From: Mucidula mucida
Taxonomy: Eukaryota; Basidiomycota; Agaricomycetes; Agaricales; Physalacriaceae
Length of the DNA: 34,415 bases
Reading direction: 5' to 3'
Assembly: GCA_015501055.1 (NCBI GenBank)
Contig: JADNYV010000365.1
Coordinates: forward strand, 1-34,415
Numbering within the stretch: position 1 is the stretch's first letter; the number at the start of each line of letters is the position of its first letter. The notes under the pieces are model-generated. The model was not told the origin of the DNA. It made no database searches and saw only the letters and a program-made list of their open reading frames with translations. Shown one piece after another: positions 32,570 through 34,415 of this stretch. Both the position numbers and the translations under genes were made by a program.

Positions 32570-34415
32570 TTACGACAAACGAGGTTTCTTCGCCTGCCCG
32601 ACACCAGCCGCATCCGAAGGACGCTTCGCAGTCACACCGTTCACATGAGTCATAGCGAGGGGCAACGCAGGAGCACTGGCTGTTCCACCAATAGTCCCGC
32701 CACCCATACGTAGTCCGGCCCAAGCACTTGCTGCTGCTGTGCTGCATTCCCAAGAACATTCAAAGCTCTTTCCCTCCGTCTGATTTCCTACCCACTGCCC
32801 AAGCGCAACCATGCGCTGAGGCTTTGTGACCTAAACGAGATCGTAAGATGCGGATCAACCTGGACAGGAAACAACACACCTGCAGTGTATGCGGGCTAAC
32901 ATGTCGAATTGTGGTCCAGATAATACCCAGCCTTGCGTTCGAGATAGGCGCTGCTCTAAATGTATACGATCCTTCTGCTTCTCCCTGATACTTGCGTTAC
33001 ACTGTTGCTTGTCAAGAATGGAACCAAATGCTTATCGCACACCGCGCAGCCGCATCCTATGGCTCTCAATTCCTGAGGAGAAACTGACTGGGAAGGTTTT
33101 GGGCCGAAAACGTGCCTAGTGAACTTCTTCACGACTTCCGCCGCGAAAAGCGAGTAGGGAGCAGCGACCAGCGACGTGTGCTGCGTGGCCAGAAAAGTGG
33201 GCAGATCTTTGAGGAAAGTACCAGACCAGATTTGATGTAGACAGCTTCGTTCGATTTCGGTAGGGCAAGGAATTGCGCGAGCACCCGATTCGCATCGGCA
33301 GGGAGCTGTAGAGTGAAGCATAACTTGAGCAGCTCCATTGCCGAATGGTTACGTCCCACCATAATAAGGATAGCCACTACAGAGATGAGGACTCGTCAAA
33401 TTAGAGAGGTCGAAGCTTCCTATCAGGCCAGCAAGGCACAACTTCAGAATGATCTGAAGATTCGTAGACGCCTCTGGTGTCCGGCTTGGGGCCGAAGTTT
33501 TTCGACACGAACACAGCGAGCTCTTGCAGGCTGCTACGATTCCGCGCTAGCTCCTTTACACGATCGCGGTCAGGATAGGACACAAATGTAAGTCAAGTGA
33601 AGAAGATTCCCGGGTGAAATAACTCACAAGCCTTTGAGGGTTACGATTGCATTACTTGAATGCTGCAATGCCACCGGAACATAGCGCATGCGTGGAATAA
33701 GACTCCAGAAGTACGACTGCAGCCTGACCAAAGAAGGCTCGAGGCATGGCTTGAGATGGGGTCTGTCCCGAAGGAAGCCTCCATTTTAGGCACAAGGGAA
33801 GAGTAATAGCATACTGGCATCCGCTCTGGACTCGCACATGCCTTCTGTGCATCCCTTCCCGTCCACATTCTGTGTAAAACCGGCATACACACATCGACCT
33901 GGCCAAGGCGTGATCCAAGTTCGAAAAAGGTAACAATGGGTGCAACAGACATGACTTCCGTGGTGATTGTGGTGAACCCACGAGCATAGACATAGGCGAA
34001 AGACTGTCGTGCTACCTTCCCGACTGGATATGGCGGCATATTGCTCGCGATACGCTCTAGAGAACTTTTGATGAGCTGTCGAAGTCCACCACATCCCAAA
34101 CGGGCGACCCAGATTGAGTAATCTCGTCTGTGGTAAATCTGTGTCAAGAATGCGGTCCAGAAGGGCATATCGAAAGGCTGAACGGCATGCAGTCGAGGAA
34201 CAAGCCTAGGAGGATACATGATTTCGGACTACGACAGGGAACGATCTTTCTTACACAGTGGTCAAGAAAGTGGTGGGGTTAGTTTTAGATCGTACCAGCT
34301 TGAGCACCCAATCAAGCTCTGTCACTTCCAGCTTTGTATAGTAGCCAGAATCGTTTCTCGTTGAGCCTGGCACCACGTGATAATCTCCGCATCCTCTTGT
34401 TCCGTTTGCTGTTGA
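32570..34415 (-). CDS. Unidentified multi-exon gene, 5' end outside window
   Basis: I do not recognise the family with confidence. Coding blocks in order on the minus strand are: TEQEDAEIITWCQAQRE (window edge), MYPPRLVPRLHAVQPFDMPF and FTTITTEVMSVAPIVTFFEL (33900-34219), RPHLKPCLEPSLVRLQSYFW, LQELAVFVSKNFGP, NLQIILKLCLAGLIGSFDLS, VGRNHSAMELLKLCFTL, CGCAVCDKHLVPFLTS, KDRIHLEQRLSRTQGWV, and a last exon ending KRPSDAAGVGQAKKPRLS with TAA at 32570-32572. The ending is a good bipartite nuclear localisation signal. The CxC..C..L..FL...RIHLE arrangement faintly recalls large Agaricomycete proteins associated with 2OG-Fe(II) oxygenase domains; this is a weak guess. At least two joins (near 32975-32985 and near 34295) need a single-base correction rather than an intron, so the gene may be a pseudogene or the sequence may contain errors. 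It probably flanks the cluster. Confidence 0.6.

Overview
The window looks like nuclear DNA of a basidiomycete, most likely an Agaricomycete. Nearly every gene is cut by many roughly 45-60-base GT-AG introns, a DUF6534-type membrane protein typical of mushroom-forming fungi is present, and the P450, GMC oxidoreductase and NRPS-like reductase architectures are those of this group. All gene models below were spliced by eye, guided by conserved family motifs. Taxonomy and gene family are inference; motifs and splice signals are read from the sequence.

Layout. The left flank (1-4.6 kb) holds a decayed cytochrome P450 fragment and a DUF6534 membrane protein on the minus strand. A dense biosynthetic block runs from 4.66 to 32.3 kb: aldo/keto reductase (-), old-yellow-enzyme-type flavin oxidoreductase (+), an adenylation-thiolation-reductase NRPS-like carboxylic acid reductase (-), alpha/beta-hydrolase copy 1 (+), an ICMT-like methyltransferase (+), P450 A (+), P450 B (+), a secreted GMC oxidoreductase (+), alpha/beta-hydrolase copy 2 (-), a UbiA-family membrane protein resembling UbiA-type terpene cyclases (-), and P450 C (+). 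The right flank (from 32.57 kb to the window end) is a multi-exon gene of unknown function (-) with a probable C-terminal nuclear localisation signal.

Working model (inference). A UbiA-type enzyme makes or attaches an isoprenoid skeleton. Up to three P450s and a GMC oxidase oxidise it. The A-T-R enzyme activates a carboxylic acid and releases it as an aldehyde. The OYE and AKR enzymes reduce an activated C=C bond and the carbonyl. The ICMT-like enzyme could methylate a carboxylate or prenyl thiol, and the paired hydrolases could act as esterase, lactonase or cyclase. No polyketide synthase, class I terpene synthase or cluster-specific transcription factor was seen, so the scaffold source may lie partly outside the window.

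The most unusual signals are: (1) two inverted alpha/beta-hydrolase copies that share a 398-base nearly identical tract, intron included, then diverge sharply, which points to recent gene conversion; (2) isolated single-base frame breaks at conserved motifs in the UbiA gene, P450 C, the reductase domain and the right-flank gene, which mean either a decaying cluster or local assembly errors; (3) recurrent GC-AG introns, a 13-base microexon, and an intron that splits the phosphopantetheine serine codon.
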